NCBI GenBank assembly: GCA_945862385.1
Contig: CAMAXV010000005.1
Span: 1 to 64,000 of the forward strand
Length of the DNA: 64,000 bases
From: Chitinophaga pinensis
GTDB taxonomy: Bacteria > Bacteroidota > Bacteroidia > Chitinophagales > Chitinophagaceae
Direction: 5' to 3'
Part shown: piece after piece, positions 50,123 to 58,553 of the stretch
Position numbering within the stretch: the stretch's first letter is position 1
Layout: each line of letters begins with the position of its first letter
Program-made: the position numbers and the translations under genes
The notes under the pieces: generated by a model
What the model was told of the DNA's origin: nothing
What the model saw: the letters and a program-made list of their open reading frames with translations, nothing else
The model's database searches: none

Positions 50123-50369
50123 ACCATTCCTTTAATTTAATGCTGAATACGACGGAAATAGTATGATGCGATGACCGTATATTTTCCAGGATTTTAGAGG
50201 TTGATACACACGCTTGAATGAGGGTAAATTCTGCTCCTGTTTATCGAATGAGAGTAAAAAATAACTGAATTTACCTTTGTATAAATGATGAGTGTAAAAT
50301 TTACACTTGAATAATCGATCGCAGGAAACTCGTCCTCAACCTGGATAGGAATTGGCGGGATGGTGTAAA

Positions 50370-50448
50370 TTAGAAATATATTTCTAAAAACATCTGAAAA
50401 GCTAAAAAAATAACCATAAATTTATATAAATTAGAAATATATTTCCAA
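50370..50448. promoter_or_regulatory. Duplicated palindromic operator, probable HipB sites
   Basis: ttagaaatatatttctaa (50370-50387, perfect palindrome) and ttagaaatatatttccaa (50431-50448) just before and touching the hipB ATG. Confidence 0.7.
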
Positions 50449-50657
50449 TGAATAATCATGAAATTGGTAAAATAATTCAGGAAAGGAGAGACTTTTTAAA
50501 TTTAACCCAAAAAGATATCGCTGAAATTTCAGGAATCACTTTTAAGTCCATTTCTGAAATTGAGTTAGGGATAAGAAACCCGTCTGTAAATACATTAAAT
50601 AAAATTTTGGAGGTGTTGGGTTTAGAATTATCAGTTCAGATTAAATCAATGTATTAA
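50448..50657 (+). CDS. hipB: HipB-like HTH antitoxin/regulator
   Basis: IGKIIQERRDFLNLTQKDIAEISGITFKSISEIELGIRNPSVNTLNKILEVLGLEL. Confidence 0.85.
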   Translation: MNNHEIGKIIQERRDFLNLTQKDIAEISGITFKSISEIELGIRNPSVNTLNKILEVLGLELSVQIKSMY

Positions 50658-50974
50658 TGAAAGCTGGAGTTTACAACAATGGTATATTCGCCGGAGTATT
50701 GGAAAAGCGACCTGATGGAACCTATTCATTTGAGTATGACATTGTGTATCTGCAAAATGATAAAAATCCATCCATCAGTTTAACCTTGCCCAAGCAGTTT
50801 GGCAAGCATGAATCTGAAAAGTTATTCGCATTTTTCTTTGGGTTATTGTCTGAAGGCGTAAATAAGAATATTCAATGCAGGTTGTTGAAAATCGATGAGC
50901 ATGATTATTTTGGCAGATTAATGCTAACGGCACAAGAGGATAATATAGGATCAATTGCAGTAAAACCTTTCTAG
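50657..50974 (+). CDS. hipS: HipS-like protein (HipA N-terminal subdomain as a separate protein)
   Basis: GVYNNGIFAGVLEKRPDGTYSFEYD...SISLTLPKQ...FAFFFGLLSEG. Confidence 0.82.
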   Translation: MKAGVYNNGIFAGVLEKRPDGTYSFEYDIVYLQNDKNPSISLTLPKQFGKHESEKLFAFFFGLLSEGVNKNIQCRLLKIDEHDYFGRLMLTAQEDNIGSIAVKPF

Positions 50975-51952
50975 ATGAATTGTCTTGGCTGTTACAAAAA
51001 AATAGAGAAAACTGAATATTGCCTTTCATGCAGAAAGAAACTATTTGATGGCAAACGTGTTTCACCTGTACTTGAATTTGATAAGCCGAAGGCAGATAAT
51101 ATAAGTATGTACAATGAGTACTCTAAAAGCATGTCTATTTCTGGCGTGCAATTAAAATATTCTTTCAGATTAGTTGGGAATAAACTTGAATTGTGTGAGA
51201 AAAATGGACAATATATCCTTAAGCCAATACCAACGGCAGACCATTTAGAACTCATGGAAGATGCTCCGGAGAATGAGCATTTGACAATGCAAATTGCATC
51301 ACAAATTTTTAATATTAAGACTGCAAACAACGCATTGATTTATTTCAAAGACGGAACACCAGCCTACATCACCAAAAGGTTTGATGTTAAAAAAGATGGG
51401 ACCAAGTTCTTACAAGAAGATTTTGCGCAAATAACCAATAGAACGCAGGAAACCCATGGTGAATCATATAAATATGAGGGTAGCTATCTTGAAATAGGAG
51501 CGCTGATAAAAAAATATGTACCAGCATCCATCATAGCCATTGAAAACTTTTTTAAGATCATTTTATTCAATTATGTTTTTTCAAATGGCGACGCGCACTT
51601 AAAAAATTTCTCCTTGATAAGGAATGAATTCCTTGAAATGGAATTGTCGCCTTCCTATGATCTAATGAGTACGATAATTCATACACCGGGTGAACGGGAT
51701 ACAGCATTGGATTTATACGATTTAGACCATGAATCCGAGTATTATGCTGCTTATGGACATTATGGAAGAAAGAATTTTATTGAATTTGCAAAGAGACTTG
51801 GGATCGTTGAAGTAAGATATCTGAGAATAATCAATGAGTTTATTGAAAAAGAGTCCGTAGTGTATGATTTTATTCAAAAAAGCACCTTATCCAAAAAGGC
51901 AGCAGATGCTTTTACCACAAACCTTCAATCAAGGATAAAAAGATTGACCTAA
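50975..51952 (+). CDS. hipT: HipT-like serine/threonine kinase toxin (HipA C-terminal domain)
   Basis: SISGVQLKYS loop; catalytic NGDAHLKNFSL; SPSYDLMST; N-terminal CLGCYKK...CLSCRKK zinc-ribbon-like motif. Confidence 0.85.
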   Translation: MNCLGCYKKIEKTEYCLSCRKKLFDGKRVSPVLEFDKPKADNISMYNEYSKSMSISGVQLKYSFRLVGNKLELCEKNGQYILKPIPTADHLELMEDAPENEHLTMQIASQIFNIKTANNALIYFKDGTPAYITKRFDVKKDGTKFLQEDFAQITNRTQETHGESYKYEGSYLEIGALIKKYVPASIIAIENFFKIILFNYVFSNGDAHLKNFSLIRNEFLEMELSPSYDLMSTIIHTPGERDTALDLYDLDHESEYYAAYGHYGRKNFIEFAKRLGIVEVRYLRIINEFIEKESVVYDFIQKSTLSKKAADAFTTNLQSRIKRLT

Positions 51953-52033
51953 CAAGGTCCTAATGGAAAAATTTATAGCCAATGATGGTAGGTATATTTT
52001 TCACATTAACTCAGGTTCACCGTATTAATCCAT

Positions 52034-52070
52034 AAAAAAAACCCCTTTCCGTAAGGAAAGAGGTTTTTTG
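52034..52070. terminator. Bidirectional-type terminator hairpin
   Basis: aaaaaaacccctttcc-gtaa-ggaaagaggtttttt. Confidence 0.8.
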
Positions 52071-52210
52071 CTGTAGGGGGAAAACACGAATCTTTCATTA
52101 TTCGTTGTTATTGAGCAGTCCATCCACTTAACAACGGCTTGGTCAGCATAACTATCATGTTACAAAGCTATTTATACAGACCTCAGTCCATTGGAGGACT
52201 TAAAATTGCG

Positions 52211-52273
52211 TGTACTGACTAAATTTGGCGTAAAATTGTCAATGTGCTGACTAAATTCGGCCTAAAATTGTCA
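52211..52273. repeat. Tandem imperfect direct repeat, 31-bp unit, period 32
   Basis: tgtactgactaaatttggcgtaaaattgtca / tgtgctgactaaattcggcctaaaattgtca. Confidence 0.88.
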
Positions 52274-52318
52274 CTATATTATCAGAATCATATAATTTTA
52301 CCCTCAAATGCAAATGGA

Positions 52319-53446
52319 ATGGTAATCAAAAGGGTTATCGAAGAACACATTTTCGATTTGTTGGGAAGCAACAAGGTCATCCTCATCTTGGGAACAAGAA
52401 GGGTAGGAAAGACATTTTTGATCAACAAGATCAGGGAACGCTATCAGGGGAAGGTCTTGATGTTAAATGCTGAAGATTTTGATGTACAGGAAATACTCAG
52501 GAAAAGATCAGTTGCCAATTATCAACGTATTATAGGTGATGCAGGTTTGTTGATCATTGATGAAGCGCAGGCAATTCCTGAAATAGGCATGGTGTTGAAG
52601 TTGATGATCGATAGCCAGACACAGTTGACTATTCTTGCAACAGGTTCATCTTCGTTAGACTTGGTCAATACTACCGGTGAGCCTCTCACGGGCAGACAAT
52701 ATCCATTTATTCTCTACCCTATTGCTCAGATGGAATTAGCGCAGGACCCAATTTCCATTAGGGCAGATTTGGAGGAGAGATTGATACTGGGTAGTTATCC
52801 GGAAGTGTTTCAACTACAGTCCGTAAAGCAAAAGGAGTCTTATCTGAAAGAGTTGGCCAAATCATATTTGCTCAAAGATATTCTGGCATATGCAGATATT
52901 AGGCATTCTGCCAAGTTGGTAGACCTGTTGCGCTTAATTGCTTTGCAGGTGGGTTCTGAAGTATCCTATAACGAGTTGTCGATTAAACTAGGCATCAACA
53001 AAATTACAGTTGAGCATTATCTGGATTTATTGCAGCAGGTTTTTGTGCTTTTCAGGTTGCCGTCATACAGTACCAACCAAAGAAAGGAAATAGCCAAAAG
53101 TTCAAAATGGTATTTTTATGACAATGGCATTCGAAATGCGGTGATCCAGGATTTCAGGCCTGCAACAATGCGAAGTGATATGGGCATGTTATGGGAAAAT
53201 TATATCATTTCAGAAAGGTTTAAACGAAATGCATATTTGGGCGAAGACAGGCAGCTATATTTTTGGCGCAATTATAATCAACAGGAAGTAGATTTGGTCG
53301 AGTCTTTTGCCGGACAGTTGTCTGCCGTAGAAATAAAATACGGTGAACGCAGTCGGAAGCAAAAGCCTAAGGCTTTTGACCAGGCATATCCTGATGCAAG
53401 TTTCAGTATTGTTGACCGCGATAATTACCTGGATTTTATTTGTTGA
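52319..53446 (+). CDS. AAA-type ATPase with DUF4143 C-terminal domain
   Basis: LILGTRRVGKTFLINKI; LLIIDEAQAIPEIG; ATGSSSLDL; WENYIISERFKR...FWRNYNQQEVDLVE. Confidence 0.88.
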   Translation: MVIKRVIEEHIFDLLGSNKVILILGTRRVGKTFLINKIRERYQGKVLMLNAEDFDVQEILRKRSVANYQRIIGDAGLLIIDEAQAIPEIGMVLKLMIDSQTQLTILATGSSSLDLVNTTGEPLTGRQYPFILYPIAQMELAQDPISIRADLEERLILGSYPEVFQLQSVKQKESYLKELAKSYLLKDILAYADIRHSAKLVDLLRLIALQVGSEVSYNELSIKLGINKITVEHYLDLLQQVFVLFRLPSYSTNQRKEIAKSSKWYFYDNGIRNAVIQDFRPATMRSDMGMLWENYIISERFKRNAYLGEDRQLYFWRNYNQQEVDLVESFAGQLSAVEIKYGERSRKQKPKAFDQAYPDASFSIVDRDNYLDFIC

Positions 53447-53512
53447 TTGCGGCTCATTCAATCTGTTGAGAAACTTTTAAGAATTACAGGGAATAAACAA
53501 ACTATACAAAAT

Positions 53513-53559
53513 AAAAAAGCCCATAAAAAATTGATAAACAATTCATTATGAGCTTTTTA
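53513..53559 (-). terminator. Rho-independent terminator for the minus-strand RNA
   Basis: On the minus strand: AAAAAGCTCATAATGAATTGTTTATCAATTTTTTATGGGCTTTTTT. Confidence 0.7.
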
Positions 53560-53563
53560 GAGC

Positions 53564-53726
53564 TGTAGGGGGAGGGATCGAACCTCCACGAGGCAGTTAG
53601 CTATAGCGCAAAGTTTCAGTGGTCGACCCTGGTCGCCTCTTGCGAGACGGCTCTACACTACGTTTATCCTGTTATCCTCACCCCCGAGACAAGAGGGCAT
53701 GTCTGCCAAAATTTCATCACCCCACA
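53564..53726 (-). ncRNA. tRNA-like RNA with Leu-type (class II) arms and an 88-nt expansion in the variable-arm position
   Basis: Minus strand: 7-bp acceptor TGTGGGG/CCCTACA; D-arm ATG-AAATTTTGGCAGA-CAT; anticodon-like CCCTC-TTGTCTC-GGGGG; T-arm GGAGG-TTCGATC-CCTCC; terminator downstream. Confidence 0.7.
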
Positions 53727-53743
53727 GTGGTAAAGAACTGATG

Positions 53744-53751
53744 CAAATTTA
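53744..53751 (-). promoter_or_regulatory. Bacteroidota-type -7 element (TAnnTTTG) for the tRNA-like RNA
   Basis: TAAATTTG on the minus strand, 18 nt upstream of the acceptor stem. Confidence 0.45.
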
Positions 53752-53768
53752 ATATAAATCAGTTTTTC

Positions 53769-53814
53769 TTGATAATATTTCAAGAAATATTTTTTATTTA
53801 TTGATAATATTCAA
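53769..53814. promoter_or_regulatory. Two ttgataatatt(t)caa sites upstream of the Lrp-family gene
   Basis: ttgataatatttcaa (53769-53783) and ttgataatattcaa (53801-53814), about three helical turns apart. Confidence 0.5.
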
Positions 53815-53858
53815 TAAATTGCATCTTTATTTGAAAGTATTAAAAAATCAATACCTGT

Positions 53859-54326
53859 ATGGCGTCAAAATTAAATCTTGACAAACTCGACCTGCAAATC
53901 ATTCAGATCATGATGGAAGATGCCGGCATTTCCTATGCAGATCTGGGCAAGCAGCTTTTTGTTTCCGGCGGAACGATACACGTACGCATAAAAAAACTGC
54001 AGGAGATTGGAATTGTCAAAGGTACGAAACTGAACGTTGACCTCAAACTTTTAGGTTATGATATTACCGCATTTGTAGGCATCTACCTGGAAAAAAGCTC
54101 ACTCTACGATCAGGTGGCTGAAGACCTGAAGCAGATTCCGGAAATCGTTCGGTTGAACTATACAACAGGTAACTACAGCATGTTCCTCGAAGTGGTGGCC
54201 AAAGACATCAATCAGCTTAAATTTGTGCTTCACGACCAGTTACAGAAAATTAAAGGTATAGAACGCACGGAAACCCTGATCTCCCTGGAGGAAAGCTTCA
54301 ACCGCAATGTTCTGGTGGCGAGTTGA
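53859..54326 (+). CDS. Lrp/AsnC family transcriptional regulator
   Basis: LDKLDLQIIQIMMEDAGISYADLGKQLFVSGGTIHVRIKKLQEIGIVKG plus RAM-like C-terminal domain. Confidence 0.9.
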   Translation: MASKLNLDKLDLQIIQIMMEDAGISYADLGKQLFVSGGTIHVRIKKLQEIGIVKGTKLNVDLKLLGYDITAFVGIYLEKSSLYDQVAEDLKQIPEIVRLNYTTGNYSMFLEVVAKDINQLKFVLHDQLQKIKGIERTETLISLEESFNRNVLVAS

Positions 54327-54328
54327 GC

Positions 54329-54500
54329 GAAGTAAGTTGAGAGAGATAAGTTGAGAGTTGAGAGGTAAGTTGAGAGAGGTAAGTTGAGAGAGATAAGTTG
54401 AGAGAGGTAAGTTGAGAGAGTTTTTTTCTAAACTTTAAACTCTCAACCCTAAACTCTCAACCCTAAACTCTAAACTCTCAACTCTATTCCCTCAACTCTT
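54329..54500. repeat. Low-complexity (a)taagttgagag tandem array with complementary ctctcaaccctaaa array
   Basis: Many short aagttgagagag units followed by aaactctcaaccc units; can fold into a long hairpin between convergent genes. Confidence 0.85.
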
Positions 54501-55640
54501 CTCCCTCCTCCCCTTCCATTCATAGCTGCCGATCAGTCCGAACCCGCCTGCAAGAACGGTGTAAAGGGAATGGAGTGGCTGGATTGGAATAAACCATGGT
54601 AAGAGGTGTGTCTTCTTAAAAAAACGGGCAATCCTGATCATCAGGGGATATTCAATCATTCCCTTCATCACTACCATGAACAACCAGACAGGCAGGTATT
54701 GTGGCATAATAATAATTGAAAGCATCATCGCTGTGAGTCCGCAATTCACCAAGTAAACCAACAACAATACGAGCTTGATACCATTGTGTCTGTAATAAGT
54801 TGATTTACTGGCCCAGCGTATGCGCTGGCGGATGAATGCCCGCCAGCTGCCGGCAGGTGCCGTTGTTACAATGGCTTCCTTGGCATAACAAAAATGAACC
54901 TGGCCCGGAAATGTTGCCGCCATCTTTTCCATCATAAACATATCATCTCCTGAAGCAATATGGTCATTGCCATCAAAACCTTCAACAGCATCATATGCTG
55001 CGCGTGTATACAGCAGGTTGGCACCATTGCACATGTTGAATAAACGGGCACTTACTGCAGCAGCTGTCACTGCTTGCAATGATAGGAAGTCGAGCGACTG
55101 AAACCTGTCGAGAAAACTTTGCTCATGGCTGTACCTTACAGGGGCAGCGACGAAAACAGCTTGTTTTTGTTGACGGAACAACAGTAGGGTATTCAACCAC
55201 CGGGAATCAAAAGTGCAATCGGCATCAGTGGTCACAATAATACCATGTTCAGCCGCAGCAATGCCCTTCCGCAATGCCGCTTTCTTTCCGGACCCATCTC
55301 CTTCGGTTAGCCTGAGCAGCTTTACACCGCGACTGGCATAAGCGGAAACTATGGCTGCAGTATGGTCATCAGAACCATCATCCACCACAATAACTTCGCA
55401 TTGTTCAGCAGGTAGCGTTTGCTGTAGCAGGCTGTCGAGGCACGCACCTATGCAGGCTTCCTCATTACGGGCAGCTATCACCACTGTAACTTCATCTGTA
55501 CTTATACCTCCGGCCTTAAACAATGGCAGCTGCATCAGGATCCTGTTACAGCGCCTGATAACAAAGGAATAAGCTGCAAAAAGCATGGCGGCAAGGAACA
55601 GCAGTGGAACCGGTATCGCTGAAATAAGTTCAGATATCAA
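54492..55640 (-). CDS. Glycosyltransferase family 2
   Basis: VTVVIAARNEEACIGACLDSLLQQTLP; VIVVDDGSDDHTAAIV; IIVTTDADCTF; FIRQRIRWASKS. Confidence 0.9.
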   Translation of the reverse strand: MISELISAIPVPLLFLAAMLFAAYSFVIRRCNRILMQLPLFKAGGISTDEVTVVIAARNEEACIGACLDSLLQQTLPAEQCEVIVVDDGSDDHTAAIVSAYASRGVKLLRLTEGDGSGKKAALRKGIAAAEHGIIVTTDADCTFDSRWLNTLLLFRQQKQAVFVAAPVRYSHEQSFLDRFQSLDFLSLQAVTAAAVSARLFNMCNGANLLYTRAAYDAVEGFDGNDHIASGDDMFMMEKMAATFPGQVHFCYAKEAIVTTAPAGSWRAFIRQRIRWASKSTYYRHNGIKLVLLLVYLVNCGLTAMMLSIIIMPQYLPVWLFMVVMKGMIEYPLMIRIARFFKKTHLLPWFIPIQPLHSLYTVLAGGFGLIGSYEWKGRREKS

Positions 55641-55809
55641 TGCATAAAAGTGTTGGTGTGCTTTGTAAATTTCATCATTTCTGCGGTTTTGAAGTTTTTT
55701 ACAGCAATAATTTATCTAATTTCAGCCGATTGCGTAACTAACTATCAACAACACTGTATGTTAGCAAGTGCTTCAGCAGGGTTATGTCAACCTTAGTTAA
55801 ACATTATAT

Positions 55810-57579
55810 ATGGAACAAGTTACCCTCACTTCAACTGCTATGAAAGGAGCCGGATGGCTCAACACCGCTCAGGATCCCACACAGGTTTTCATCCCGGAAG
55901 ATTGCATCCAGGAAGAGCTGATGATGATGAATATGTGTCATCAGTTTCTGGAAAAAGAAGTGTTTCCCTTACTGGAAAGGATTGATCAGCAGGAACCCGA
56001 ACTCCTGAAGTCCCTCATGGAAAAAGCAGCTGAAGCCGGATTAATGGGCATCAGCATACCTGAACAATATGGCGGGCTCGGCAAATCTTTTCTTTACTCC
56101 GTATTGGCTGCCGAAGCGCTGGGAGCAGGCCATTCCTTCTCCGTTGCCACAGCAACACACAGTGGCATGGGCACATTGCCGATACTATACTTCGGTACAG
56201 AAGCTCAGCAAAACAAATACATCCCCAGCCTGGTTTCCGGAGAATCGAAAGGTGCGTACGGACTTACAGAACCTAATAGCGGCAGCGACACAATGCGCAT
56301 CACGACGAGCGCTATATTGAGCAGCGACGGGAAACATTACCTGCTGAACGGACAAAAATGCTGGGTTACCAATGGGGGAATGGCAGATGTTTTCACCATC
56401 TTCGCCAAAGTGGATGGCAGTCAGTTTACAGCCTTTATCGTGGAAAGAGGCATGGAGGGTTTCTCGCAGGGACCTGAAGAACACAAGATGGGCCTGAGGG
56501 GCACTTCCACAGTACCCTTGTATTTCCAGGATTGTAAAGTGCCGATTGAAAATGTACTGGGTGAAATAGGCAAGGGCCACCACATCGCATTGAATATCCT
56601 CAACACAGGCAGACTCAAACTTTGCGCATCGAATGTGGGGGGAGCAAAAAAATACCTCGAAACCAGCGTTAAATACGCAAGGTCAAGAGAACTGCTTAAA
56701 ACACCCATAGCAGATTTTGGTGCCATCCGCCATAAGCTTGGTGAAATGGCTACGCGCATCTGGGTAGTGGAATCTGCGCTATACAGGTCCGCCAGCCTGA
56801 TAGATGAAAAAGAAAAAGAACTGCTCGCAAAAGGACATCCATTTCATGAAGCGCAGCTTGCCGCTTCGGAAGAGTATGCCATTGAATGTGCCATCCTCAA
56901 AGTAGCCGGTTCAGAACTGATCGGTTATGTTGTGGATGAGGGCGTTCAGGTTCACGGTGCTAATGGATACAACGAAGCATTTCATATTGCAAGGGCTTAC
57001 AGAGACAGCCGCATCAACAGGATTTTAGAAGGAACCAATGAAATCAACAGGTTGGTTACGGTAGATATGGTTTTCAAGAGGGCCATGAAAGGCAGGATAG
57101 ATATGATGGGTCCGGCTATAGCTGTTCAAAAGGAACTGATGAGTATTCCTGACTTCGGCGCAGCAGATGAATCGCTGTTTGCTGCAGAATTAAAAGCTAT
57201 TCAGCAATTCAAGAAAGCAGTATTTCTTGTTGCCGGTGCAGCAGTGCAAAAGCTCATGATGAAAATAGAATCCGAACAGGAAATCCTGATGCATATTGCC
57301 GATATGGCCATTGAAATCTTCCTTGCAGAAAGTGCACTGCTGCGCACCATTAAACTTGCAAACTTAAGAGGTGAAGAAGGTACTGCAAGAGAGTTGGATA
57401 TGACAAGGATTTATATGTACGATGCTGCAGACAGCATCGCAAAAAATGGCCGGGATGCCATCAATGCATTTGCTTCAGGAGACGAACAACGCATGATGTT
57501 GCTGGGCATCAAGCGGTTCACTAAAGTGACTCCTTTCAATACGAAAGATGCCCGCAGGAGAATTGCAGACGGACTCTAA
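55810..57579 (+). CDS. Acyl-CoA dehydrogenase family protein
   Basis: GAYGLTEPNSGSD; YLLNGQKCWVTNGGMADVFTIFAKV; QVHGANGYNEAFHIARAYRDSRINRILEGTNEINR. Confidence 0.93.
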   Translation: MEQVTLTSTAMKGAGWLNTAQDPTQVFIPEDCIQEELMMMNMCHQFLEKEVFPLLERIDQQEPELLKSLMEKAAEAGLMGISIPEQYGGLGKSFLYSVLAAEALGAGHSFSVATATHSGMGTLPILYFGTEAQQNKYIPSLVSGESKGAYGLTEPNSGSDTMRITTSAILSSDGKHYLLNGQKCWVTNGGMADVFTIFAKVDGSQFTAFIVERGMEGFSQGPEEHKMGLRGTSTVPLYFQDCKVPIENVLGEIGKGHHIALNILNTGRLKLCASNVGGAKKYLETSVKYARSRELLKTPIADFGAIRHKLGEMATRIWVVESALYRSASLIDEKEKELLAKGHPFHEAQLAASEEYAIECAILKVAGSELIGYVVDEGVQVHGANGYNEAFHIARAYRDSRINRILEGTNEINRLVTVDMVFKRAMKGRIDMMGPAIAVQKELMSIPDFGAADESLFAAELKAIQQFKKAVFLVAGAAVQKLMMKIESEQEILMHIADMAIEIFLAESALLRTIKLANLRGEEGTARELDMTRIYMYDAADSIAKNGRDAINAFASGDEQRMMLLGIKRFTKVTPFNTKDARRRIADGL

Positions 57580-57647
57580 AAACAAAAGCCGGTACACATT
57601 GTATACCGACTTCTTGAATAACCAACATGTGCCGTACCGGGCTATAT

Positions 57648-58370
57648 TCAGCTGCTCTTTTGCAGCTTGTAGTATTTGCTGATATCTGTTACTCCCTTTT
57701 TAAGAACATCAGGAGTATTGGTGAGTGTAAAATTTTCCCATTGTTGCATTGCGGCATTGTGTGCAGGAATACTTTGGGGAACGGTAACAACCACATCAAT
57801 TTTTGATAGTGCCAGTCCTATTGAAATCACCAGCGTGGAGATGAGTGTAACCAGCCCCAGTAACAACCTGATATCGTGTGCATGCTTAAGCGGTTCAATC
57901 AGGTGCATGGAGAGTAAAACGATGTAAGATCCAAAAGCGAATACAATACCACTGAGCATGAAAGCTTTGGTTGAATCCCTGTTTTCATAAACACTGCGCT
58001 TTACAAAGTGAATGAATAATTTTGAGGCGAACAGAAAAACCGGAACAGCGCCTGTAAGCATAACCTTCAGCAGTGTTGTTTCGCTAATACCATACATCGC
58101 GATGGCTGCAGAACTGTATGCCGCTAATAAGGTAAGGGTTAGTCCGATCAGTTTATTGAACCCCCTTCTGTCTGTAAAATTCACCAGTATCACCAGCATG
58201 AGTGGTGCCTGAACCAGTGTGGTTACTGTATTCAGCACCAGCAGGGCATTACCTGAAAGGTTGCTGAATTTCTGAACCAAACTTGCTGTAATAAAGGGAA
58301 TCAGGTAAACTGCATTTAAGGCTATCAGCTTGATGTCGCTGATCTTGAGTTGAGAATCATTGGATGGCAT
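57648..58370 (-). CDS. Polytopic membrane protein of unknown function
   Basis: 240-aa ORF with several hydrophobic segments. Confidence 0.6.
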   Translation of the reverse strand: MPSNDSQLKISDIKLIALNAVYLIPFITASLVQKFSNLSGNALLVLNTVTTLVQAPLMLVILVNFTDRRGFNKLIGLTLTLLAAYSSAAIAMYGISETTLLKVMLTGAVPVFLFASKLFIHFVKRSVYENRDSTKAFMLSGIVFAFGSYIVLLSMHLIEPLKHAHDIRLLLGLVTLISTLVISIGLALSKIDVVVTVPQSIPAHNAAMQQWENFTLTNTPDVLKKGVTDISKYYKLQKSS

Positions 58371-58553
58371 GTTGGGTAGGATTTGGATAATTGGATTTTA
58401 GTTTTCGTAGGGATAGGATTAAAAACGGGTACAGTATAGAAACGATAACTTGTTAAGACTATTATATTTTATCGTTAAAACCGCTTAAATTCAGTGAAAG
58501 TGCTCATGTCTTTACGTAGTAATACGCACTTGATTTCGTAAAAAAACTAATTT

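Noticed and set aside
53564-53726. Calling the tRNA-like RNA a tmRNA (ssrA)
   Set aside because: It is far shorter than a usual one-piece tmRNA, has a Leu-type D-arm, and no convincing ALAA-type tag reading frame or pseudoknot set could be read.
53564-53726. Calling it a group I intron-containing tRNA
   Set aside because: The extra 88 nt lie after the anticodon-like stem rather than in the loop, are short for a group I intron, and no clear P/Q/R/S core elements were recognised.
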